A stretch of 64,000 nt of DNA from Mimachlamys varia. Taxonomy: Eukaryota; Mollusca; Bivalvia; Pectinida; Pectinidae. Position 1 is the first letter of the stretch; each line of letters starts with the position of its first letter. Below are positions 10,801 to 23,749 of the stretch, piece after piece. A model generated the notes under the pieces. That model had not been told where the DNA came from. It did no database searches and worked only from the letters and a program-made list of their open reading frames with translations. The translations under genes were made by a program, and so were the position numbers. The stretch covers positions 35,779,426 to 35,843,425 of the forward strand of contig OX392534.1 in NCBI GenBank assembly GCA_947623455.1. Reading direction: 5' to 3'.

Positions 10801-12122
10801 CAATTTCCAAGCAATACATCTTTTGTTAACAGCATGAAAATTACAAAAGATTTTTCTCCACAATATTCAAAAGGGGGAAAAGCGGGAAATAGTTATTCTA
10901 AATGTAATAGATTTACCTAATCGTACAACTATTTGCTGTATATAATCAATTTGATTCTTTTTCTTCCGTCCGGACACTTTTCCTTCAAACGACTTCTTCT
11001 CAATAACCGATAGGCCCGGGGTAATGTAGGTGCAAGGGATGTTTCCGAATATGGATGATTTTACCTTCTTTCAAGGTCACAGGGGTCAATTATATTAAAA
11101 AAAAAAAACATTTAACAATTTAGTCTTCTTACTAACCGAAAGGTCCATGGTAATGTAGGTACTGTACAAGGGATGTTTCCGAATATGAATGACTTTGCCT
11201 ACTTTCAAGGTCAAGGGTCAATTATATAAAAACATTTAACAACCTCCTTCTCGCTAACCGAAAGGACCAGGTAATGATATTTGGCCAGTAAATACCTGGG
11301 ATAGAGTGCTACACATGTACAACATTTCCTCATGTCAATGACCATGACTTTCATCTAAGGCCACATGGGTCAAGTATGTAAAACTTTTTAACAATCTTCT
11401 TCTCAATAATCGAAAGGCCTGTGGTACTGGAACTTGGCCTGTAGGTACCAGAGAAAGTACTGAAAAATGACTTCATATTAATTACCATGAAATTATTTCA
11501 AGATCACAGGAGTGAATTATGTGAAAACCTGTAATAATCTTTGTCTCGATAACCGAACGGTCCAGGGTTATGACAATTGGCCAGTATACACCTAGAGTTG
11601 AGTGCTATAAAGTTTCTTCATTTAGATACACGTTGACCTATATTCAAGGTCAAATATGTGAAAACATTTAACAATCTTTTCAATAACCAAAAGATCAAGA
11701 GTAATGATATTTGGTCAGTAGGTACCTTGTATATATGCTACAAATATGTTAAAATCATCAAGCAAATTTTTCTCAATAGCCGAAAAGCCTAGGTCAAGTT
11801 TCCCCTCCAATTCTATGGAACACGACCAATCTATATGGATACCACACTAGCCTTTCACAAGGGCAGCCCAGGCTCGATTACCTGAACGGACATGGACAGG
11901 TTAAGGGTCACTTGCCGACCATGCTGGGTTTCTTCGGGTATTCCGGTTTCCTCCCACACTAAGCCTCCCCACCCACAGGGACCTGATAATTTGTTACAGG
12001 TATTTTTGGATCTAAACTAGGGTGTTTAGAGCAATTTTACACTTTTGTAAGGCTTAGATCAATTTTCGATAGAAATGCCCATGCTGGCCTTTCGCTGTCA
12101 CACGCATCCAATGACAGCGAAA
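7820..12122. repeat. 4.3-kb tandem segmental duplication, copy 1
   Basis: This 4303-bp segment is repeated head to tail at 12123-16526. It begins GGTAGCGTTATACAGAATAA and ends in a hairpin (CCTTTCGCTGTCA, 12088-12100; complement 12112-12124). Inside are two diverged versions of a ~1.1-kb repeat (about 7940-8990 and 8990-9770), each with a GTGACGCCATTTTT/AAAAATGGCGTCAC palindrome. A unique-looking part (9800-10500), a pearl-like core array (10510-11800), a SINE-like segment ending TTCCGGTTTCCTCCCACA (11940) and half of a hAT-type MITE (11975-12085) follow. It contains no gene. All open frames in it are short and recur in copy 2, so recurrence is no evidence of coding. Confidence 0.9.
10510..11800. 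mobile_element. pearl/Helentron-like element with ~125-bp tandem cores (copy 1)
   Basis: A GTCC/GTCT microsatellite (TTATCCGTCCGTCTGTTCGA region) is followed by a unique part. Seven diverged units follow, each with (C)TAACCGAAAGG(T/A)CC, a TTTGGCCAGTA(A/G) word, TTCAAGGTCA and ACATTTAACAATCTTCTTCT. This layout (flank, microsatellite, tandem core) matches pearl elements known in bivalves, now regarded as Helentron-associated. The second copy is at 14920-16190. Confidence 0.55.
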
Positions 12123-12124
12123 GG
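12088..12124. repeat. hairpin at the duplication junction
   Basis: Perfect 13-nt arms CCTTTCGCTGTCA / TGACAGCGAAAGG with an 11-nt loop lie at the copy 1-copy 2 boundary. The same structure is present at 16490-16526, the outer end of copy 2. Confidence 0.85.
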
Positions 12125-15100
12125 TAGCGTTATACAGAATTATGGCGTCACACGAAAATCAAGGGTAAATAATTGTGTAATACTCAAGAAATACATCACA
12201 GAAAAATAAATAAATACTATGAGAATACACGATGGACACTTCTAGATCTAATGTCCAAATTTTGTCAAAATAAACCCATAAACAAAGTCAAGAAATTTCA
12301 TTGAAAAAAAAATGGAAATACAAAGAATATATGGCAAAATGAAAATATTAAAGACTTTTGGTACGAAACCGTATGTCGTTTCAGCGCATGAAATTGGACA
12401 GCACGTGTACCTATAGGTAAGTAGATGTTTGTACTGTGGTGTTGTTTTCCCATTTCTGTATAATAATATTGACAATTTTTGAAGGTCAGAGGATATCAGA
12501 TTTGCTCAATAATCTCCGCGTGTAATATTCGTGTGAATGGATGAGCCGCAGCAACACTACCCGAAATCTGATAATCTTTATCTGTCTGAATGGTTTAATG
12601 ATGCACCAATATCTGCGCGTCTTGATATTATTAATTGTTATTTACACAAGTATGTACATGTATATATAATGACGGGCCAAACGTCTTTCTCTTATGTTTT
12701 TTTTTCGTTTTGCTATATATCATGATACATTCTTTGCATTTCCAAGTTTTTTCAATGAATTTTCCTAACTTTGTTTGTGGATTATTTTTAATGAAATTTG
12801 TATACTAATAAAGAATTATTTCCTGTTTCATCTCATAACATTGTTACTGTTTTTCGTTGTGCGTGACAAGAACTATCAGTTATTTACAACATCCATTTTT
12901 GTGACGCCATTTTGACGGCATTTTGTAGCGTTATATTTATAGAAAAATGGCGTCACCCTGAAATTTACAGTATAAATAATTCTGTTATACTCCAGAAATA
13001 GACCACGGAATGAAGCATTGATGACACGTAGCAGATTCTTACAAAAGTTTGCAAGCAATTTTTTTCATAACCCTATGAAACTATTCAAATGTAAAAAACT
13101 TGTTTATGTACAATTTGACTGATCTAACAACGGATTCTTTTTAACAAGTCAATACGCAACGTCAATTGCCGCATTGTGACGTCACAGTTTTCGCGTTATT
13201 TTCGGATTTTGTTTTCATAGAGGTATGAAAAGAAAATCCAAACCAATCAGAAAGCCGCATACTGCAAACAATCGATGGAAAATTAATTATGAATAAATAA
13301 ATATTATGAGAAGAACCATTGGACACGTAGACATTTATGTCTAAATTTTGTCAAAATCCATTCATAAACGAAGCCAGGAAAATTCAGTGAAAAAAAAAGT
13401 TGGAAATACAAATAATATATAGAAAAATGAAAAAATTAAGACTTTTGACACGTAACCGTTTGTCGCTTCAGAGCATGAAATCGGACAGCACGTGTACCTA
13501 TAGGTAAGTACATGTTTGTACTGTGGTGTTGTTTTCCCATTATTGTAAAACGAGACTGTATAATAATATTGATAATTTTAGAAGGTCGGAGGAAATCAGA
13601 TTTGCTCAATAATCTCCGCGTGTAATGTTCGTGTGAATTGATGAGCCGCAGCAACACTACCCGAAATCTGATAACCTTTATCTGTCTGAATGGTTTAATG
13701 ATGCCACCAATATCTGCACTTCTTGATATAACAGTGTATTTAATTGTTATTTACACAAGTATGTACATGTAATACATGCCAAAAGTCTTTCTATCATTTA
13801 ATTAGGTTTTTCATTTTGCTATATCTCATGGTATATTCTTTGCATTTCCAAGTTTTTTTCAATGAATCTCCTAACTTTGTTTATGGATTATTTTTAATGA
13901 AATGTTGTGCATGACAAGAGATATCAGTTATTTACAACACCCAATTTTCGTGACGCCATTTTTACGTCATTTTGGTAGCGTTATATAGAAAAAAAGGCGT
14001 CACACGAAAATTTACAGTGTAAACAATTTTGTGATTCTCAAGAAATACACCATGGGAAAATAAATAAATATTATGGAAAGAAACTACTATAAAGTTATCA
14101 CAACACATACATAACAAGAGATGTCCTTACATATGTTTTTTGAACGAGCTAAGTGCAAAGTTTCTTATTTTGGGGATCTGAAATTCTTGTACATAACAGA
14201 TCCACGTTATGATGAATTGGCTCATTTACAATAATACCTGCTGTAGAAAGCAATATATTTACACCCCTTCTTGAGCTTATTAAACTCTGATTGTGAATAA
14301 ATTAGTGTAAACGCAATGAAAAAAGGCTCAACGGATTGATATTTGTTCAAATATGGCGTCGTTCACGCTTCAAAACAATAACTATTCGCTGACGGCCATT
14401 GTTTGGTTCCTTCAAGATTTTGAAACATGGAACATATATGGAATCTATTTCTGCCGATTATACAATAAAAGTTTATGGTCAATGCGTGAACATAACCACC
14501 GTTGTAAATAAAGACATAAATTCAAAGTGCTAGTAATATTATTTAATACCAAATTTACAAATAATGTAAATATTCACTATGGAGCGCTAACGCGCACCAT
14601 AGAATATGTTCGTTGCTAACTGCGGGCATACTACCGTATACGCAGTCAAAATGAGGTACAATCCTTATATAACGTAACTATAATTAGTGCAATTTTGATT
14701 TAGCGGAACGCTTTCAGTGTGAAAATCGTTAAAATAATATTACCGCTTAAAAATGTACATTTATAGAATATATAAACGTGTTCTTTTTTTTGTTTTTTCT
14801 CTAGCTCTAATATAATTCATCTTACTCTTTTTTACTACATTAATTACTTGTCTTTCCAAAATAACACAACATACCTGAATAAAATGTCAAAAACTTACCT
14901 ACAATGTACATATATGTAGTTATCCCTCGATTTCACCGAAACGGGGGATATTAATTTGGGTTTATCCGTTCGTCTGTTCGAATGTCTGTCTGTCTCTCGT
15001 TTCTTTGCAATAACGGCAACAAATATCATCCAACTTTCTTGAAATTTGATAACAAGGTTAAATGTCTAACGGGCTCGAACAAGTTACATATGTATATTGC

Positions 15101-16526
15101 CACATTTGGCAGACTTGATTTGGCGGAGTTAGGGCCCCTTGATAAACGTTGCCGTGCAATGATGGCAACAACTATTATTCAATTTCTATGTATAAGGCGT
15201 TAGATTTGTTCAATTTCCAAGCAATACATCTTTTGTTAACAGCATGAAAATTACAAAAGATTTTTCTCCACAATATTCAAAAGGAGGAAAAGCGGGAAAT
15301 AGTTATTCTAAATGTAATAGATTTACCTAATCGTACTACTATTTGCTGTATATAATCAATTTGATTCTTTTTCTGCCGTCCGGACACTTTTCCTTCAAAC
15401 GACTTCTTCTCAATAACCGATAGGCCCGGGGTAATGTAGGTGCAAGGGATGTTTCCGAATATGAATGATTTTACCTTCTTTCAAGGTTACAGGGGTCAAT
15501 TATATTAAAAAAATACATTTAACAATTTAGTCTTCTTCTTACTAACCGAAAGGTCCATGGTAATGTAGGTACTGTACAAGGGATGTTTCCGAAATGAATG
15601 ACTTTGCCTACTTTCAAGGTCAAGGGTCAATTATATAAAAACATTTAACAACCTCCTTCTCGCTAACCGAAAGGACCAGGTAAATGATATTTGGCCAGTA
15701 AATACCTGGGATAGAGTGCTACAACATTTCCTCATGTCAATGACCATGACATTCATCTAAGGCCACATGGGTCAAGTATGTAAAACTTTTTAACAATCTT
15801 CTTCTCAATAATCGAAAGGCCTGTGGTACTGGAACTTGGCCTGTAGGTACCAGAGAAAGTACTGAAAAATGACTTCATATTAATTACCATGAAATTATTT
15901 CAAGATCACAGGAGTGAATTATGTGAAAACCTGTAATAATCTTTGTCTCGATAACCGAACGGTCCAGGGTAATGACAATTGGCCAGTATACACCTAGAGT
16001 TGAGTGCTATAAAGTTTCTTCATTTAGATACTCGTTGACCTATATTCAAGGTCAAATATGTGAAAACATTTAACAATCTTTTCAATAACCAAAAGGTCAA
16101 GAGTAATGATATTTGGTCAGTAGGTACCTTGTATATATGCTACAAATATGTTAAAATCATCAAGCAATTTTTTCTCAATAGCCGAAAAGCCTAGGTCAAG
16201 TTTCCCCTCCAATTCTATGGAACACGACCAATCTATATGGATACCACACTAGCCTTTCACAAGGGCAGCCGAGGCTCGATTACCTGAACGGACATGGACA
16301 GGTTAAGGGTCACTTGCCGACCATGCCGGGTTTCTTCGGGTATTCCGGTTTCCTCCCACACTAAGCCTCCCCACCCACAGGGACCTGATAATTTGTTACA
16401 GGTATTTTTGGATCTAAACTAGGGTGTTTAGAGCAATTTTACACTTTTGTAAGGCTGAGATCAATTTGCGATAGAAATGCCCATGCTGGCCTTTCGCTGT
16501 CACGCGCATCCAATGACAGCGAAAGG
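12123..16526. repeat. 4.4-kb tandem segmental duplication, copy 2
   Basis: Copy 2 is nearly identical to 7820-12122, with scattered substitutions. The visible indels are a 20-bp block near 13246 (CAATCAGAAAGCCGCATACT) absent from copy 1 and a ~95-bp block at about 14111-14205 absent from copy 1. The end is the same hairpin (16490-16502 / 16514-16526). The sequence then departs into GGTCAGCGCG, whereas the copy 1-copy 2 junction reads AAAGGTAGCG. Confidence 0.9.
14920..16190. mobile_element. pearl/Helentron-like element (copy 2)
   Basis: This is the duplicate of the element at 10510-11800, with the same microsatellite and core units. It was carried by the segmental duplication rather than being an independent insertion. 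Confidence 0.55.
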
Positions 16527-17110
16527 TCAGCGCGTGCAGTGACGTCAATACTCATTTGCAATGCGACAGTGGCAGGATAGACAACGAAAACTTTGAGACA
16601 CGGAAATTTTGCGTGTTTTTGGAGGAAATCGAGATTATTTCTGCGGAAGGAGGATACATTGGACGTGTACTAATATTTAGGAGGTTTTTTAAATAAAAAA
16701 ACTATCCATCTTTCCAACGGTACCAAGCGTTTTTTCGTACCTCAACTAGAAATGTGATTTGGTCGATTTTGCGACCTTGAAAGCTTTCCACCCTTTAGCC
16801 TTTATTTTCATTGAGGGGGCATTTCTATCGAAAATTGATCTAACCGGGGTAATCATATTATAGGTAAAAATCTTTGGAGGCTAGGTTAAAACGTGTAATT
16901 TTTATGCTGTTGAAACAAGATGTATTGCTTGTAAATTGAACTAAACCTAAAGCCTTAAACACAGAATTCGTATAATAGTTGTCATGATTGCATGGAAACG
17001 TTGATTAAGGGGTCTTAACTCCGCAAAATAGCGTCCGCCGCAAGTTGCGATTGAACTTAGCTGAACCCTTTAGGTATTAAACCTGCTGTTTTTTTCGCGT
17101 GATAGACCAA
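16527..17110. other. repeat-derived intergenic DNA
   Basis: 16800-16845 (GGGGGCATTTCTATCGAAAA) is the inverted partner of the hAT-type MITE interior seen at 62.5 kb. 16880-17060 is an inverted diverged copy of the 10.65-10.83 kb pearl-like left region (GATGTATTGCTTG, AATAGTTGTCATGATTGCA). No gene was found. Confidence 0.5.
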
Positions 17111-17117
17111 AGAATAG

Positions 17118-17182
17118 GTGAGGTGAACCCGCGAATCTTAAGCTTCGGACAGCCCGATGCTCTACCGCTGAGCTAGAGGGGG
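17118..17182 (-). repeat. tRNA-derived SINE head or tRNA pseudogene
   Basis: The minus strand shows an A-box-like TAGCTCAGCGGTAGAGCATC and a B-box-like GGGTTCACCTC 45 nt apart, preceded by CCCCTC. The anticodon arm does not fold well and the B box is imperfect. It is therefore tRNA-derived, not a functional tRNA. Confidence 0.55.
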
Positions 17183-17344
17183 AAATGTGCACCCTCTAGT
17201 TTCATGTACAATTAAAATCTGACACTTTTCTCCCCGTTTTTTAAATGTGTTCATCCTCCAACACCACAAGGCATGTTCTAAGTCTCTGTTACGAGGACCA
17301 CGAACATCTTTTATCATGTTAAGGAAACAGAATAGTGTGCTACC

Positions 17345-17410
17345 ACAGGAGTATCGAACCCTCGATCACTAGGCTCTTCGTCGGACGCTCTTTCACTGAC
17401 CTAAAGAGAA
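17345..17410 (-). repeat. tRNA-derived SINE head
   Basis: The minus strand has an A box (TTTAGGTCAGTGAAAGAGCG) and a B box (GAGGGTTCGATACTC) at tRNA spacing, which are internal RNA polymerase III promoter elements. The body around it is not conserved enough to fold as a tRNA. Confidence 0.55.
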
Positions 17411-17860
17411 AAAAAGATTGGTAGCAGGTTTTAATGACGCCACGCTGGACCACCATGGAGAACACCATTTTGAATGGGTTTCATACAGCTGAAGTCTAGC
17501 AAAATCTTAAGTCTTGCAAAATTTGTATCTCTCCACTGCGTTCAATATGTCTTTATCAAATGGACAATTCCTGATATTTTCTTAAAATAATTTAATGATG
17601 TCACTTAAGGCTTGCTTTAAATATCGAGATTTTTGTGATGGTTGACGGCTGCTGACAGGTTTCTTTACATATTTTTCATCCATGTAGTATGATATGAAGG
17701 TGGCCGGTTTTTTTTGTGTGTTAAATATGATCATTAGTGTTCTTACCTGTAATGGAGAGTGATCTGCATCTGCATGATAACCAGCAACGTACATTGGGTA
17801 TCTCGCTACTGACTCGGTTCTCACATGCAGGGTTTATGTTTAATTGAAGTGGCCAAAATT
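17411..17860. other. intergenic, nothing recognised
   Basis: An 80-codon minus-strand open frame (17582-17824) has no recognisable domain and no splice context. I do not call it. Confidence 0.35.
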
Positions 17861-17864
17861 AACA

Positions 17865-17960
17865 TGCCGTGTGTCGTCGATGAAGCAGAAGACGCTTTCG
17901 CTTCCGGAACACTTTGACTTATTCTCTTATACTTTTTCAAGGGTCTCCGAGTAATTTGTT
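17865..17960 (+). repeat. segment shared with the Penelope-like element tail
   Basis: GTCGTCGATGAAGCAGAAGA followed by a TTCCGGAACAC word and ATTCTCTTAT is the reverse complement of the block at 1380-1440, in the 3' tail of Penelope-like copy A. It is probably a truncated second insertion. Confidence 0.6.
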
Positions 17961-18890
17961 CTGGTGATTTTTACAACTATCTTGCGGTTATGATTTTAAA
18001 TTATACATTATATAACACTCAAATTACATTGGACGGATTTCTGATTATTGTTCTTTTAATTAAACTATCATTTAATGAAATTGTCTCATTATTACAATGT
18101 TTGTGGGATAAGCTTACTTGCATAACTAACGGTTATTGAGTTGCATCCCTTGCATTTAAGCACTAGACTCTGTCGCTAGATGTAGAAAATTCCGTAGTTC
18201 CGGTTTATACTGATTTTGACGTCACATCCTTGCCTCGGATTCTATGCGTCAGTAAAAATTGCTTTGGTTATTATTCAATCAATGCACACATACAAATTCA
18301 ATATGTTTATGGTTGGAACAAAGACACGAGTCCCGCCATAATATTTTAGTCAATTATGTTAGCATGAGATGATTGAGATCACCCCCTACTACCGCTCCAT
18401 GGCCAGCAACTTATTGTAATTTTACCGGTTTCTTGTTCTAACCAAAAGACTAACGTACTTATTTGTGCCATTACTTTACTCGAGGGTAGACCACAAGCTC
18501 TGTTTTTCGAGGGTTCTTGGCCCGGGGTCGCCACCCTACCAAGTTGGTTTCGATAATGTATCTGACTCACCCTTTATGTTCCAGTTTTCATAATCATGCT
18601 CGAAAATGAAAATCCTCAAATGAAGTGAAATTTGCTACCAAATTCAAGATTTACAAATAAGCATAAGCGTTTTCTTTGTGATTTGTGTTTATTCCATTAA
18701 AGAACATTTAATGAACTACGGATCAGTTATTTACATACCAATACCATAATTCACATTACAGTATCAATATAAAAACACCTGTCGATCATTTCGTTAAATA
18801 TCTAAAACGTATTTTCACATCAAAAACAGCAATTTCCGTAAAAAAACCACAACACTTCTTTTAGCAAATACATGTACATTTGTAACACAA
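17961..18890. other. intergenic, nothing recognised
   Basis: Mixed-composition DNA leading into the satellite. A 63-codon minus-strand frame at 18379-18570 has no recognisable homology. Confidence 0.35.
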
Positions 18891-18899
18891 CACAATATA

Positions 18900-21800
18900 A
18901 TATACACAAAAACTACATTTATATCATACACCAGTATATACTATACACAGTTATATCATACACCAGTATATACTATATACACAGACTATATCACACACCA
19001 GTATATACTATATATACAGACTATATCATACACCAGTATATACTATATATACAGACTATATCACACACCAGTATATACTTTATATACATACTATATCATA
19101 CACCAGTATATACTATATACACAGACTATATCACACACCAGTATATACTATATATATATACAGACTATATCACAAACCAGTATATCCTATATATACAGAC
19201 TATATCATACACCAATATTAATATATATACAGACTATATCATAAACCAGTATATACTTTTTACACAGACTATATCATACACCAGTATATACTATACACAG
19301 ACTATATCACACACCAGTATATACTATATATACAGACTATGTCACACACCAGTATATACTATATATACAGACTATATCCTACACCAGTATATACTATACA
19401 CAGTTATATCATACACAAGTATATACTATATACACAGACTATATCACACACCAGTATATACTATATATACAGACTATATCATACACCAGTATATACTATA
19501 TATACAGACTATATCATACACCAATATTAATATATATACAGACTATATCACACACCAGTATATACTATATATACAGACTATATCATACACCAGTATATAC
19601 TATATATACAGACTATATCATCCACCAGTATATACTATATATACAGACTATATCATACACCAGTAATAATATATATACAGACTATATCACACACCAGTAT
19701 ATACTATATATACAGACTATGTCACACACCAGTATATACTATATATACAGACTATATCATACACCAGTATATACTATACACAGTTATATCATACACAAGT
19801 ATATACTATATACACAGACTATATCACACACCAGTATATACTATATATACAGACTATATCATACACCAGTATATACTATATATACAGACTATATCATACA
19901 CCAGTATTAATATATATACAGACTATATCACACACCAGTATATACTATATATACAGACTATGTCACACACCAGTATATACTATATACACAGACTATATCA
20001 TACACCAGTATATACAATATATACAGACTATATCACACACCAGTATATACTATATACACAGACTATATCACACACCAGTATATACTATATACACAGACTA
20101 TATCATACACCAGTATATACTATATACACAGACTATATCACACACCAGTATATACTATATATACAGACTATATCATACACCAGTATATACTTTATATACA
20201 GACTATATCATACACCAGTATATACTATATATACAGACTATATCATACACCAGTATATACTATATATACAGACTATATCATACACCAGTATATACTATAT
20301 ATATATACATACTATATCATACACCAGTATATACTTTATATACAGACTATATCATACACCAGTATATACTATATATAAATACAGACTATATCATACACCA
20401 GTATATACTATATATATATACAGACTATATCATACACCAGTATATACTATATATACAGACTATATCATACACCAGTATATACTATATTTAAATACAGACT
20501 ATATCATACACCAGTATATACTATATATATATATAGACTATATCATACACCAGTATATACTTTATATACAGACTATATTATACACCAGTATATACTATAT
20601 ATACAGACTATATCATCCACCAGTATATCCAATATACACAGACTATATCATACACCAGTATATACTATATATACAGACTATATCATCCACCAGTATATCC
20701 TATATATACATACTATATCATACACCAGTATATCCTATATATACAGACTATATCATACACCAGTATATACTATATATACAGACTATATCATACACCAGTA
20801 TATACTATATACACAGACTATATCATACACCAGTATATACTATATAAACAGACTATATCATACACCAGTATATCCTATATATACAGACTATATCATACAC
20901 CAGCATATACTATATACACAGACTATATCATACACCAATATATACTATATACACAGACTATATCATACACCAGTATATCCTATATATACAGACTATATCA
21001 TACACCAATATATACTATATATACAGACTATATCATACACCAGTATATACTATATATACAGACTATATCATACACCAGTATATCCTATATATACAGACTA
21101 TATCATACACCAGTATATACTATATACACAGACTATATCATACACCAATATATACTATATACACAGACTATATCATACACCAGTATATCCTATATATACA
21201 GACTATATCATACACCAGTAGATACTATATACACAGACTATATCATACACCAATATATACTATATACACAGACTATATCATACACCAGTATATCCTATAT
21301 ATACAGACTATATCATACACCAATATATACTATATATACAGACTATATCATACACCAGTATATACTATATATACAGACTATATCATACACCAGTATATCC
21401 TATATATACAGACTATATCATACACCAGTATATACTATATACACAGACTATATCATACACCAATATATACTATATACACAGACTATATCATACATCAGTA
21501 TATACTATATATACAAACTATATCATACACCAGTATATACTATATATACAGACTATATCATACACCAATATATACTATATATACAGACTATATCATCCAC
21601 CAGTATATCCTATATATACATACTATATCATACACCAGTATATCCTATATATACAGACTATATCATACACCAGTATATCCTATATATACAGACTATATCA
21701 TACACCAGTATATACTATATACACAGACTATATCATACACCGGTATATTATATATATACAGACTATATCATACACCAGTATATCCTATATATACAGACTA

Positions 21801-23283
21801 TATCATACACCAGTATATACTATATATACAGACTATATCATACACCAGTATATACTATATATACAGACTATATCATACACCAGTATATACTATATATACA
21901 GACTATATCATACACCAATATATACTATATATACAGACTATATCATACATCAGTATATACTATATATACAAACTATATCATACACCAGTATATACTATAT
22001 ATACAGACTATATCATACACCAATATATACTATATATACAGACTATATCATCCACCAGTATATCCTATATATACATACTATATCATACACCAGTATATCC
22101 TATATATACAGACTATATCATACACCAGTATATCCTATATATACAGACTATATCATACACCAGTATATACTATATACACAGACTATATCATACACCGGTA
22201 TATTATATATATACAGACTATATCATACACCAGTATATCCTATATATACAGACTATATCATACACCAGTATATACTATATATACGGACTTTATCATACAC
22301 CAGTATATACTATACATACACAGACTATATCATACACCAGTATATACAATATACACAGACTATATCATACACCAGTATATACTATATAGACAGACCATAT
22401 CATGCACCAGCATATCCAATATACACAGACTATATCATACACCAGTATATACTATATATACAGACTACATCATACACCAGTATATACTATATATACAGAC
22501 TATATCATACACCAGTATATCCAATATACACAGACTATATCATACACCAGTATATACTATATAGACAGACCATATCATTCACCAGCATATCCAATAAACA
22601 CAGACTATATCATACACCAGTATATACAATAGACACAGACTATATCATAAACCAGTATATACTATATAGACAGACCATATCATACACCAGCATATCCAAT
22701 ATACACAGACTATATCATACACCAGTATATACTATATATACAGACCATATCATACACCAGCATATCCAATATACACAGACTATATCATACACCAGTATAT
22801 ACTATATACACAGACTATATCATACACCAGTATATACTATATATACACACTATATCATACAACAGTATATACTATATATACAGACTATATCATACACCAG
22901 TATATCCTATATACACAAACTATATCATACACCAGTATAAACTATACACTCAGACTTTATCATACACCAGTATATCCTATATATACAGACTATATCATAC
23001 ACCAGTATATACTATATACACAGACTATATCGTACAACAGTATATACTATATATACAGACTATATCATACACCAGTATATACTATACACAGACTATATCA
23101 TACACCAGTATATCCTATATATACAGACTATATCATACACCAGTATATCCTATATATACATACTATATCATACACCAGTATACCCTATATACACAGACTA
23201 TATCATACACCAGTATATCCTATATATACAGACTATATCATACACCAGTATATCCTATATACACAGACTATATCATACACCAG
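18900..23283. repeat. 35-bp AT-rich satellite array, left block (~125 units)
   Basis: The unit is CAGACTATATCATACACCAG followed by TATATACTATATATA (35 nt). Length variants of 33-41 nt arise mainly by changes in the TATATA run, with frequent C/T switches (CACACC/CATACC, TATAC/TATCC). Higher-order structure is visible. A variant group around TACATCAGTA recurs exactly 455 nt apart (21491, 21946; 13 units), and a group with a deleted CAGTTATATCA unit recurs 380 nt apart (19339, 19719). The plus strand is open in all three frames because the unit lacks stops. Confidence 0.97.
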
Positions 23284-23577
23284 TTTCTACCACAATACCC
23301 TCTGTTATTCCACTCTCAGACCATTGTATAAACGTGCTGACTGTTGAATAAATATATGTTATATACCACTAGTGGAATATGACATTCCGGACTTTTGATT
23401 GGTTGAGAAGTTGAACTTTGACCGGAAAAGTGCATTGTTGACGACGTCATCGATTGTTGACGTCGTCATAACGTGGCGGGAATGTATTCGAGACGATGTG
23501 ATTTCCCGCAAATCCGCGATTCACTCCAGAAAACAACACTACAACTGCTGAATAAATATTATTGTGGTAGAAACATG
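23284..23577. mobile_element. MITE inserted in the satellite
   Basis: Terminal inverted repeats TTTCTACCACAATA (23284) and TATTGTGGTAGAAAC (23562-23576) bound a ~290-bp non-satellite segment. Its centre carries a TGACGACGTCA / TGACGTCGTCA palindrome and a GGCGGGAA / TTCCCGC pair. It has no coding capacity. Confidence 0.75.
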
Positions 23578-23578
23578 T

Positions 23579-23740
23579 CACACGACTCGTGGTTATTGGA
23601 TATGGAATTTATTTCACTCTCGTTAATTATTTTTTTAAAGTAACAAAAGACACTCGCTAAAGCTCTTGTCTTTTGTAACTTTAAAAAAATAATTAACTCA
23701 AGTGAAATAAATTCCATATCCAACAACCACTCGTTGTGTA
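23579..23740. repeat. 72-bp-arm hairpin element in the satellite
   Basis: 23579-23650 and 23668-23740 are inverted copies (GGATATGGAATTTATTTCAC and its complement, AATTATTTTTTTAAAGT and its complement) with an 18-nt loop and a few mismatches. It abuts the MITE at 23284-23577, so two foldback elements interrupt the array together. Confidence 0.85.
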
Positions 23741-23749
23741 ACCCCTATA

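Noticed and set aside
17118..17182. Functional tRNA gene
   Set aside because: A and B boxes are present, but the anticodon arm cannot form properly and the B box is imperfect. A SINE head or pseudogene is more likely.
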